A DNA stretch of 26,553 nucleotides, taken from the NCBI GenBank assembly GCA_016190245.1, contig JACPQY010000003.1, positions 1 through 26,553 of the forward strand, written 5' to 3'. Source of the DNA: Nitrospirota bacterium. Its GTDB lineage: Bacteria; JACPQY01. Positions 7,380-13,691 of this stretch are shown one piece after another. A program made the translations under genes and the position numbers. How positions within the stretch are numbered: the stretch's first letter is position 1; the number at the start of each line of letters is the position of its first letter. Below the pieces are notes generated by a model. It saw only the letters and a program-made list of their open reading frames with translations, made no database searches and was not told where the DNA came from.

Positions 7380-8618
7380 ATGCTGGGAAAGCTGGGGATC
7401 CTTGTCGGGGGGGGGCCGGCGCCCGGCATCAATGGCGTCATCTCGGCCGTCACGATCGAGGCGGTCAACCGCGGGCGCGAGGTCGTCGGCATCCGAGACG
7501 GATTCCGCTACCTCGTTCGAGGCGACATTTCACAGGTTGACACCCTGACGATCGAGGAAGTGTCCCGAGTCCATCTGCAGGGTGGGTCCATTCTCGGCAC
7601 GTCCCGTGAAAACCCGACCAAGAGCCCGGAGAAGATGCGCAACGCCATTCAGGCGATCGAGCGGCTCGGGATCGACGCGCTCGTCACGATCGGCGGTGAA
7701 GACACGGCCAGTTCCGCCTATCAACTGGAAGTGGCCGCGAAGGGGCGTTTGCGGGTCGTCCACGTCCCCAAGACCATCGACAACGACCTTCCCCTTCCGG
7801 GCAACGTGCCGACGTTCGGTTTCGAGACGGCGAGACACGTGGGAACGCTCCTCGTTTCCAACCTCATGGAGGATTCGCGGACGACCCGCCGCTGGTTCTT
7901 CGTCGTCGCCATGGGCCGCTCGGCCGGGCATCTCAGTCTCGGGATCGCCAAGGCCGCCGGCGCCACGCTGGCCGTCATCCCCGAGGAGTTTCCGAATGGG
8001 ACTACGCTGGACGCGCTGTGCGCCATTCTCGAGGGCTCCATCATCAAGCGGCTGGCGATGGGGCGGGAGTACGGGCTCGCGGTGATCGGCGAGGGGGTGG
8101 CGGAGAGGCTCAAGCTGGACGACGTGGGGGCGGCCGACGAGATCCGCCGGGACGAACATGGCCACGTGCGGCTCGCCGAAATAGGTTTTGCGGAGATGCT
8201 CAAGCGGCACGTCGAGAAAACGCTCAAGGCAAGGGGGCTGACCGTCGCGATCACGGACAAGAACGTGGGCTACGAGCTTCGCAGCGCGTCCCCCATCCCC
8301 TTCGACGCCGAATACACCCGCGATCTCGGCTATGCCGCGGTGAAATTCATCCACGAGTCCGGGGCGGGCGCCATGATTGCCGTGACGGGCGGCAAGACCG
8401 TGCCCATCCCGTTCCGCGAAATGGTGGACGAGGGTACGGGCCGGTCGCGCCTGCGTTTGGTGGACCTCCGTTCGGACGGCTACGAGGTAGCGCAACGCTA
8501 CATGATCCGGCTTCGCAGGGAGGATTTCGAGGACCCCGCCGAGTTGAAACGGCTGGCGCAGGCCGCGCGGATGAGTACCGAGGCCTTCATCGAGCGCTAT
8601 CGGCCGATCGCCGTCTGA
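7380..8618 (+). CDS. 6-phosphofructokinase family, PPi-dependent-like
   Basis: 412 aa starting at the ATG after the TATAAT box (MLGKLGILVGGGPAPGIN). Motifs in order: GGGPAPGIN (10-18), GGSILGTSRENP (68-79), IGGEDT (104-109), PKTIDNDL (130-137) and MGRSAGHL (178-185). The Lys in PKTIDND and the Asp in GGEDT, instead of the Gly residues found in ATP-dependent enzymes, are the classic signs of pyrophosphate-dependent PFK. The preceding Glu replaces the usual Mg-binding Asp of GGDD. Predicted reaction: reversible phosphorylation of fructose 6-phosphate with PPi. PPi use is inferred from motifs only. The protein is longer than the 320-aa ATP enzymes and similar to long-clade PPi enzymes. Confidence 0.88.
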   Translation: MLGKLGILVGGGPAPGINGVISAVTIEAVNRGREVVGIRDGFRYLVRGDISQVDTLTIEEVSRVHLQGGSILGTSRENPTKSPEKMRNAIQAIERLGIDALVTIGGEDTASSAYQLEVAAKGRLRVVHVPKTIDNDLPLPGNVPTFGFETARHVGTLLVSNLMEDSRTTRRWFFVVAMGRSAGHLSLGIAKAAGATLAVIPEEFPNGTTLDALCAILEGSIIKRLAMGREYGLAVIGEGVAERLKLDDVGAADEIRRDEHGHVRLAEIGFAEMLKRHVEKTLKARGLTVAITDKNVGYELRSASPIPFDAEYTRDLGYAAVKFIHESGAGAMIAVTGGKTVPIPFREMVDEGTGRSRLRLVDLRSDGYEVAQRYMIRLRREDFEDPAELKRLAQAARMSTEAFIERYRPIAV

Positions 8619-8622
8619 GCGG

Positions 8623-9462
8623 TTGCCGCGCGCTCGTCCCCAACCGCCTTTGAAGAGAGGACGAGTCGCACCGATAGCGGAAATACGGCTGTGGCGGGGC
8701 GAACTCTGGTTTTCAGCGCGCCGCGTGGGAGGGGCCTACGAGCTCTCGTGGACGCGTGCCGCGACGGCCGCCATCTCCCTCGATGGGCGGCGCGTTCGAT
8801 TCCGGTCGGTGCAGGGGGCAGCCCCCGTCAGCCTTGCTCTTGTCCGCCGGATGGTTCGAGCCTATGCCTTCAGCCTGCGAGGTGTCGAGAGCCTCCACGC
8901 CACCACCATCGCCAAGGGCACCGCGGCCGTCGCTCTGCTCGGCCCCTCCGGCGCGGGCAAGTCCACGCTGGCGGCGTACCTTGTCCGCCGGGGATGGCAC
9001 CCCCTCTCGGATGATGTCCTCTGGCTGAAGTTGCGCCGGGATGGGGTGTGGCCGACGCGCACCCTGCCGTGGCTCAAACGAGTGCCGGCGAAAGGGGGCA
9101 TCTCCCGAGGCGTCGTATTCGATCCGAACCTCGGGAAAGAGATCCTCATTCCCGGACGCACGGCCGGGCCTCGCCGCGTGCGCGCCTTCGTCCGGCTCGA
9201 TCGTCGCCCGCGGGGGAGGGTGCAGGTGGAGCGCTTGCGTGGGGCGCGGGCGGCGGCCGTGCTTGCCGTGAACGTGTACAACGAGCTGCTCCGCCCGCCT
9301 CGGGTGAGGGTGGCGCAGCTCCAGTGGGCCTGCCGTCTTGCCGAGCGCGTGCCCGTCTGGAGGCTGAGATTTCCGTCGGGGATGGTGCACCTGCCACGGG
9401 TCGCCGGCACGATCCAGAATATCCTTGCCGGCGGTCCCCTCCGGCCCGGCATTTCCCCGTGA
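8623..9462 (+). CDS. HprK-like P-loop kinase of RiPP/lasso-type clusters
   Basis: 279 aa if started at TTG 8623; another TTG at 8650 is possible and the start is uncertain. The core LHATTIAKGTAAVALLG leads into the Walker A GPSGAGKST (107-115) and then LSDDVLWL (128-135). This is the signature of HPr kinase/phosphorylase-related proteins found beside PqqD-like and asparagine-synthetase-like genes. The N-terminal DRTGG-type half of true HprK is absent. In characterised lasso clusters such kinases phosphorylate the precursor's C-terminal serine, so the substrate here may be a peptide rather than HPr. The stop overlaps the next start as GTGA, implying tight coupling to the cyclase-like gene. HprK-related kinase A systems of other loci are an alternative home. 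Confidence 0.8.
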   Translation: MPRARPQPPLKRGRVAPIAEIRLWRGELWFSARRVGGAYELSWTRAATAAISLDGRRVRFRSVQGAAPVSLALVRRMVRAYAFSLRGVESLHATTIAKGTAAVALLGPSGAGKSTLAAYLVRRGWHPLSDDVLWLKLRRDGVWPTRTLPWLKRVPAKGGISRGVVFDPNLGKEILIPGRTAGPRRVRAFVRLDRRPRGRVQVERLRGARAAAVLAVNVYNELLRPPRVRVAQLQWACRLAERVPVWRLRFPSGMVHLPRVAGTIQNILAGGPLRPGISP

Positions 9463-11099
9463 GCGGGCTCTGCGGTCTCGTCGCCTTCGACCGCGAGCCG
9501 CGGGGACCGGACCTTCACGCGATGCTCTTCATGCTGAGCCATCGTGGAGTTGGCGATCCGGGCTTGTGGACGGGGAGGCGCGCCGCCCTGGGCTGGTGGG
9601 AGCGTTCCACATCGGAACCCGAGCGCCGGACCGTTCAACCCCTGCGGGCCAGCTCGACGGGTCATGTCCTGGTTTTCGATGGCCGCCTCGACAACCGAGA
9701 CGAACTCGTGGAAAGCCCGGCGCTTGCCCGTGCCGGCGATGCCGAGATCGTGCTGGATCTCTATGCGCGGCGCGGGCCCGAGGCGTTCGATGCACTGCTC
9801 GGAGACTTCGCCCTCGCCCTGTGGAACGGCGAGAAGGAAACGCTTCATCTGGCGCGGTCTCCGCTGGGCGTACGCCCCCTCTTCTGGTGCATCACGCGAG
9901 ACCAGTTCCTGTTTGCGTCCGAGGCGAAGGCCATCCTTCCGGTTCACGGCGTTCCGCGCGAGTTGGACGCGCCCTCGCTTCGCAGAAAAGCGCACGTGCG
10001 TTCTCGCGACTGCGGTGAAACCTTCTTCAAAGCTATCCGCCGCGTGGTCCCCGGCACACGCATCGAGCTGCGTGCGGGCTCCGTCTCGGTTTTCCCCATC
10101 TGGCGACCCGACGTGTCACGACGGATCGCCAAGCCCGATTCGCGGGCCTATCAGGAAGCTTTCGTGCGGATCCTCCGAGAGGCTGTCCGGTGCAGGCTCC
10201 CCGCGCGTGGCCATGCGGCTGTCTTGCTCTCAGGCGGGGTTGATTCTGCGGCCGTCTCGCTCATGGCAGGAGAGGCCGCGCGTGCCGCGTCGTGGGCGAA
10301 CCGCGCAGAGGCCTATACGTGGGTATCGGATGATCTGCCGGAAGAGCAGTCGGCTGCTCGGGAGGCCGCAGCGCGTGCCGGCGCGACTCACGTCGAGGTG
10401 CGGATAGACCGCCTGGATCCGCGCGCGGAACTCGACCAGAGAGTCTTCGAGTTGGAATCCCCATTCGTGGATGCGGAGTGCAATTGGTTTCGGGCCCTGA
10501 TGAGGGAGGCTTCGCAGCGCGGGGCCACGGTTCTCCTGAGCGGGCTGTGGGGGGACGAGACGATGCGGTGTCATGCTCGCCCCGCGGACCTCCTCTCAAC
10601 CGGCCGTTGGTCGGCAGCCTGGGGGGAGCTGAGAGGGATGGTGCCGGGTGACTTCCCCAACCTCTGGTTCGGTTTGGAATACTCGCTGAGGGCGCTGCTC
10701 CGCCCCGACAGGCCGGCTCTGCGGTTCCGGACGCGGGCGCAAAGGGAACTGCATGAACGCGCGTGCGGTCCACACAGTGTTCGTCGGCTCGAGGAGTGGG
10801 AGCGTGCCGCGGCGTGGGCGGGGCTGGAACTGCGCGTGCCTTTTCTCGACCGCCGACTGCTGGACCACCTGCTGGCCATCCCCGCCGAGGAACGCGGCGG
10901 GAAGCGTCTGCTACGAGAGGGGTTGGCCGGTCATCTGGGGGAAAGATGGGCGAGTCCCAAGGTGGCCTCCGAAGCACGCACGGATTTTCTGATGGGGCCT
11001 TTCCGCCAAACCGAAGGGAGAAGTCGCGACACGGGCCGTGCCTTTCATCACTGGGACGAGCACACGCTCCAACTGTTCCGGCAGGCCTTCGGTTCCTGA
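9459..11099 (+). CDS. Asparagine-synthetase-like (lasso cyclase-type) protein 1
   Basis: 546 aa from the GTG in a GTGA overlap with the kinase gene. It has an N-terminal class-II amidotransferase-like fold (MSGLCGLVAF, GHVLVFDGRLDNRDEL, LGDFALALW, LGVRPLFW) and a C-terminal ATP-pyrophosphatase domain with SGGVDS (258-263) and LRVPFLDRRLLDHLL. In AsnB the nucleophile is Cys2 (MCGIAG). Here residue 2 is Ser and a Cys occurs at position 5, so glutamine hydrolysis is probably lost. That is typical of lasso isopeptide cyclases, which adenylate an Asp/Glu side chain of the peptide. Another amide-forming role cannot be excluded. It is paralogous to the minus-strand gene 11264-12940. Confidence 0.85.
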   Translation: MSGLCGLVAFDREPRGPDLHAMLFMLSHRGVGDPGLWTGRRAALGWWERSTSEPERRTVQPLRASSTGHVLVFDGRLDNRDELVESPALARAGDAEIVLDLYARRGPEAFDALLGDFALALWNGEKETLHLARSPLGVRPLFWCITRDQFLFASEAKAILPVHGVPRELDAPSLRRKAHVRSRDCGETFFKAIRRVVPGTRIELRAGSVSVFPIWRPDVSRRIAKPDSRAYQEAFVRILREAVRCRLPARGHAAVLLSGGVDSAAVSLMAGEAARAASWANRAEAYTWVSDDLPEEQSAAREAAARAGATHVEVRIDRLDPRAELDQRVFELESPFVDAECNWFRALMREASQRGATVLLSGLWGDETMRCHARPADLLSTGRWSAAWGELRGMVPGDFPNLWFGLEYSLRALLRPDRPALRFRTRAQRELHERACGPHSVRRLEEWERAAAWAGLELRVPFLDRRLLDHLLAIPAEERGGKRLLREGLAGHLGERWASPKVASEARTDFLMGPFRQTEGRSRDTGRAFHHWDEHTLQLFRQAFGS

Positions 11100-11129
11100 A
11101 GTTTCGCCGCCGGCTCACCCGCCGAAAAC

Positions 11130-11348
11130 CTACGAGCTCCCCGGTGGAGTCTTGCTCTTCCCCAACTCAGTACGGTTCCCCCCCTTGGTCGCAGCAACTT
11201 CGTGCAGTTGGCCCATGTCAATCAGGCGGGGAGGGGAGTAGGGGCGACGGTGTCGGCGGTGCCCTACCTCGGGTGTTGCTCCGCGTGCTTTTCTCCCGTC
11301 AGTCCGAACCAGTTCGCCTCCCACTCGGCCCGTGTGTGGCGCCGCCAT
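11130..11348 (-). CDS. Candidate lasso-type RiPP precursor peptide
   Basis: A frame open on the minus strand, ending at TAG 11130, encodes YSPPRL (11223-11240) followed by IDMG and HEVAATK. This matches the lasso leader signature YxxPxL-xxx-G-...-T recognised by PqqD-like RREs. The C-terminus GGNRTELGKSKTPPGSS is a plausible core or tail after the Thr at position -2, but the first Glu is at core position 6, short of the usual 7-9, so the cleavage site is uncertain. It lies immediately downstream of the second cyclase on the same strand. The start is unresolved: ATG 11346-11348 (72 aa, used here) or GTG 11322-11324, both inside the cyclase 3' end. A GAGG-TAGGG stretch at the cyclase stop precedes no canonical start. 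Confidence 0.5.
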   Translation of the reverse strand: MAAPHTGRVGGELVRTDGRKARGATPEVGHRRHRRPYSPPRLIDMGQLHEVAATKGGNRTELGKSKTPPGSS

Positions 11349-12940
11349 TGCTCCGTTCGCTCCGAGAATGTCCGACCTGTGAATCCAGCTTCTTCGAGTT
11401 TTTCGCTCCAAAAGCTCGTATAGTCGCATTTCCCCACGCGCTGCGCAACCCTTTCAGGTAGGACGCCCTTCAAGGCATCTCGAAGCAGCGGCTTGTCCAT
11501 TCCCTGATGGATTCGGACGCTGGCGGGTAGGGAAAAGAGGAGGTCGATGAGGCGTTGGTCCCTGAAAGGCAGTCGGATCTCGACCCCTTGCGCCGCCGCG
11601 TTCATGTCCCACGACTCCAGCGTCATCACTTGGTAGAGGTTGAAAAGCGCTACGTGCATCTCCATTTGGTTGCAGGTGTGATAGCGTGCGGAGGGCTCTC
11701 CCGGCAGCAGGCGATTGGGAAGGAGAAGAAACCGCGCGACGCGCCGGATGAGATCCTCAAGCGGCGGGCCTCCACCGCGGCGGAATGCCCTCGTCTCTCT
11801 CCAGAACCGGATCCACCGGCCCTCTCTGAGAAGATCCGCCAGATAGGCCCATCCGGTCATGGCCTCATCTCCAGCGTAGCCCATCAGGAGGACGCGCGAG
11901 CCGAGGGCGTGAACGGTTCCAAAAAGCCTCTCACCAAACGCTTCGTCTTCTTTCTCCACAAAGGGTGATTCCAGCCGCCGGACCATGTCCCCCAGGCGGT
12001 GGCCCACGCGGAGCGGGCCGAAGTCAACCACCGTGTTGGGGAGGTCCCATCGCTCGCAGACCTCGCGGACGTACTCCATCTCGTTCGCATAGGGTCCCGG
12101 CAGCACCGACAAGGCGTGGAGGGACGCGCCGGACGCCCCCTGCCGCACGAGGTGGGCGGCGCCACACGCGATCGAAGAGGAGTCGAGGCCGCCGGAAAGC
12201 GCGATCACCGCCGGGCCGGAGGAGGGGAGGCGAACACGAACGGCCTCCAGGAGGCGGTCCCGGAACTCACTCAGGTGCGCCTCACGGGGGTGGCGGGTCG
12301 GCGTGCCGGACCACGGACCCCAGAAACGCCGCCGGTGGAGGCTTCCCCCCTCGTGCCAGAGGATCTCTCCCGGCACGACGCGCCGGACGCCCTCGAAGAA
12401 GGTCTCCTCCAAGCCGCGGAACCTGAAACGCGTGTACTCGGCGAGGCGCTTCCGGCAGGGCCGACGCGGCGCATCGGGGAGGGCGAGGATGGCCTTGCAT
12501 TCCGAAGCGAAGGCGAGGCAGCGCGAGCCGATCCAATAGAAAAGGGGCTTCATCCCCATCGCGTCTCTTGCGAGGATCAAGCGGCCCGCCGCGCGGTCCC
12601 AGAGGGCGATCGCGAAATCTCCACGGAGTTGCTCGGGGAAGTCCAGCCCGCACCGGCGGTACTCGCTGATCACCCGTTCCACCGGGGACTCCGTGACCGC
12701 CTCAGGCCCGATCACGCCGTCGAAGCGCCCATCCGCGACGAGGTGGAGGCCGCCCCCTGCGAAGGGCATGGGGGAGCGTTCGTCCACACGCATCAGGCGA
12801 TGGCCCATGGCCATGGCTCCGTCGGTGAGAACCGCGCTGCCGTCCGCTCCTCGGTGGGCGATCGTCGCCAGCATCTCCCGAACCGCGCCGGCATCCGCCC
12901 GACCGCCATCGAGCCGGAGGATGCCGGCAACGCCGCTCAC
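11264..12940 (-). CDS. Asparagine-synthetase-like (lasso cyclase-type) protein 2
   Basis: 558 aa starting at the GTG of a GTGA overlap with the PqqD-like gene; the frame is open further upstream, but that part is the PqqD gene in another frame. The N-terminus MSGVAGILRLDGG has Ser in place of the catalytic Cys2 of glutamine-dependent AsnB, exactly as in lasso cyclases. Other conserved parts are IAHRGADGS, LRGDFAIALWDR, MGMKPLFYW, the PPi-binding SGGLDS (249-254), LMGYAGDEAMTG and EIRLPFRDQRLIDLL. It probably activates a carboxylate by adenylation to form an amide or isopeptide on a RiPP substrate. The order PqqD-like, cyclase, precursor candidate is that expected of a lasso operon. Confidence 0.87.
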   Translation of the reverse strand: MSGVAGILRLDGGRADAGAVREMLATIAHRGADGSAVLTDGAMAMGHRLMRVDERSPMPFAGGGLHLVADGRFDGVIGPEAVTESPVERVISEYRRCGLDFPEQLRGDFAIALWDRAAGRLILARDAMGMKPLFYWIGSRCLAFASECKAILALPDAPRRPCRKRLAEYTRFRFRGLEETFFEGVRRVVPGEILWHEGGSLHRRRFWGPWSGTPTRHPREAHLSEFRDRLLEAVRVRLPSSGPAVIALSGGLDSSSIACGAAHLVRQGASGASLHALSVLPGPYANEMEYVREVCERWDLPNTVVDFGPLRVGHRLGDMVRRLESPFVEKEDEAFGERLFGTVHALGSRVLLMGYAGDEAMTGWAYLADLLREGRWIRFWRETRAFRRGGGPPLEDLIRRVARFLLLPNRLLPGEPSARYHTCNQMEMHVALFNLYQVMTLESWDMNAAAQGVEIRLPFRDQRLIDLLFSLPASVRIHQGMDKPLLRDALKGVLPERVAQRVGKCDYTSFWSEKLEEAGFTGRTFSERTEQWRRHTRAEWEANWFGLTGEKHAEQHPR

Positions 12941-13224
12941 GCGCGCCTCAGCAATCCGTGTCTCACAAGCAGCCGGGCGAAGGCCAGCAGATCCCGCGTG
13001 AGCCGGCGCGATCCTACGCGATGACGTGCGAGCAGCCGAGCGCGAGCCAACCCCAGCCGCCGGCCCCGGAGGATCTCCTCCCAGAAATCCCTCCCGACGG
13101 GATCCAGGCCGAAGTAACGCCCTTTCCGGGTCTCGACGATCAAGCACTCGCCGCCCGCCTTCCCGTAGGCCACCGCCGCCGGCAGCGTGAATCTCGACGC
13201 CAGAGAGACCCTTGTCCTTGCCAC
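12937..13224 (-). CDS. PqqD-like RiPP recognition protein (lasso B1-type)
   Basis: 95 aa from GTG 13224. The stretch GECLIVETRKGRYFGLDPVGRDFW, followed by a helical segment and LLAFARLLVRHGLL, is the winged-helix PqqD/RRE fold: two or three beta strands with 'lDpvg...W', then helices. Stand-alone RREs bind the leader peptide (YxxPxL in lasso systems) and deliver it to the modifying enzymes. Translationally coupled to the cyclase gene by a GTGA overlap. The Arg-rich middle (LRGRRLGLARARLLARHRVGSRR) is unusual. Confidence in the fold is good; the lasso role rests on context. Confidence 0.82.
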   Translation of the reverse strand: MARTRVSLASRFTLPAAVAYGKAGGECLIVETRKGRYFGLDPVGRDFWEEILRGRRLGLARARLLARHRVGSRRLTRDLLAFARLLVRHGLLRRA

Positions 13225-13232
13225 TCGTTTCC

Positions 13233-13261
13233 AGAATAGCAGGCCAGAGACCCCTGGTCAC
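13233..13261 (-). promoter_or_regulatory. Promoter of the PqqD-like/cyclase 2 operon
   Basis: On the minus strand GTGACC (13256-13261), 17-bp spacer, TATTCT (13233-13238). The GTG start begins 9 nt after the -10, another almost leaderless arrangement. Confidence 0.5.
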
Positions 13262-13487
13262 TCGGCAGGGCGGGACTACTCCCGATGGGTGATGGCGTGA
13301 GCCCATCGAAGTTCCAAGGTGTGTGGAGGCCGGTAGCGATAGTTGGCAGTGGAGCCGCGTCCAAGCTCTGCATCTCCCCGGGATAGCCTGAGAAACGTGA
13401 TGAAGCTCACTTCAAGCCCGGGATGACGTTGACCGAAGATGCTTAGAAAGCATTGGCGGTGGCAACGGTTAGGGCAGGATCAATAAC

Positions 13488-13691
13488 GTGACAGGAATCA
13501 CATTCGCGCAGGATATGTGCCACTGTGTAAGCAAATTAGACACAGATGTAGAAGTTTCCATGTTTGAGCCCATTTCCGCGATTGCAACCGCGACTTGTAT
13601 TGAAATGCTATCTGATGTAGATATGTTGTGTGATAGATGTGTTTTCGCCTGTGGCATCGTTATTGCTGGTCAAGGGAGAAACTGGGCGTGA
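13488..13691 (+). CDS. Small Cys-rich ORF in the low-GC interval
   Basis: 67 aa from GTG, preceded by AGGGCAGGA at a reasonable distance, and running into the start of the HD gene (overlap by a few nt). It contains six cysteines (MCHCVSK, TCIE, LCDRCVFACG). Codon use is AT-richer than in neighbouring genes. No family is recognised. It could be a real small protein, part of a recently acquired segment, or a chance ORF; the antiparallel 62-aa ORF (13469-13657) covers the same bases, and at most one is likely to be real. Confidence 0.2.
   Translation: MTGITFAQDMCHCVSKLDTDVEVSMFEPISAIATATCIEMLSDVDMLCDRCVFACGIVIAGQGRNWA
13595..13623 (+). promoter_or_regulatory. Possible promoter of the HD/BY-kinase operon
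   Basis: TTGTAT (13595-13600), 17-bp spacer, TAGATA (13618-13623), about 65 nt before the HD-gene GTG. It lies in AT-rich sequence, where chance matches are more likely. Confidence 0.3.

Larger units (their letters stand above)
13225..13687. other. Gene-poor interval with a lower-GC core (about 13480-13690)
   Basis: This 463-nt gap separates the minus-strand PqqD-like gene from the plus-strand HD gene. The part from about 13480 to 13690 is visibly richer in A and T than everything around it, and contains repeated GATGTAGA-type words (13543 region, 13614 region). Short ORFs are open on both strands: plus 13488-13691 (67 aa, six Cys) and minus 13469-13657 (62 aa, Ser/Thr-rich). Neither resembles a known family. 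The interval must also hold the promoters of both flanking genes. Confidence 0.5.

Noticed and set aside
9048-9458. Long N-terminal extension of cyclase 1
   Set aside because: This part is the HprK-like gene read in another frame; the GTGA overlap at 9459 and the MSG start of the family fix the real start.
11038-11241. Plus-strand frame with KTYELP after cyclase 1 as a second precursor
   Set aside because: YxxP is present but the following Leu is misplaced, no G/T spacing follows, and the frame is antisense to the better minus-strand candidate.
12941-13306. N-terminal extension of cyclase 2
   Set aside because: It covers the PqqD-like gene in a different frame; the family-typical MSGVAG begins at the GTGA overlap.
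13140-13373. Minus-strand 77-aa ORF upstream of the PqqD-like gene as lasso precursor
   Set aside because: It has a Thr-Gly followed by an Asp eight residues later, which looks core-like, but there is no YxxPxL motif, the leader is too short, and the frame runs deep into the PqqD-like gene.
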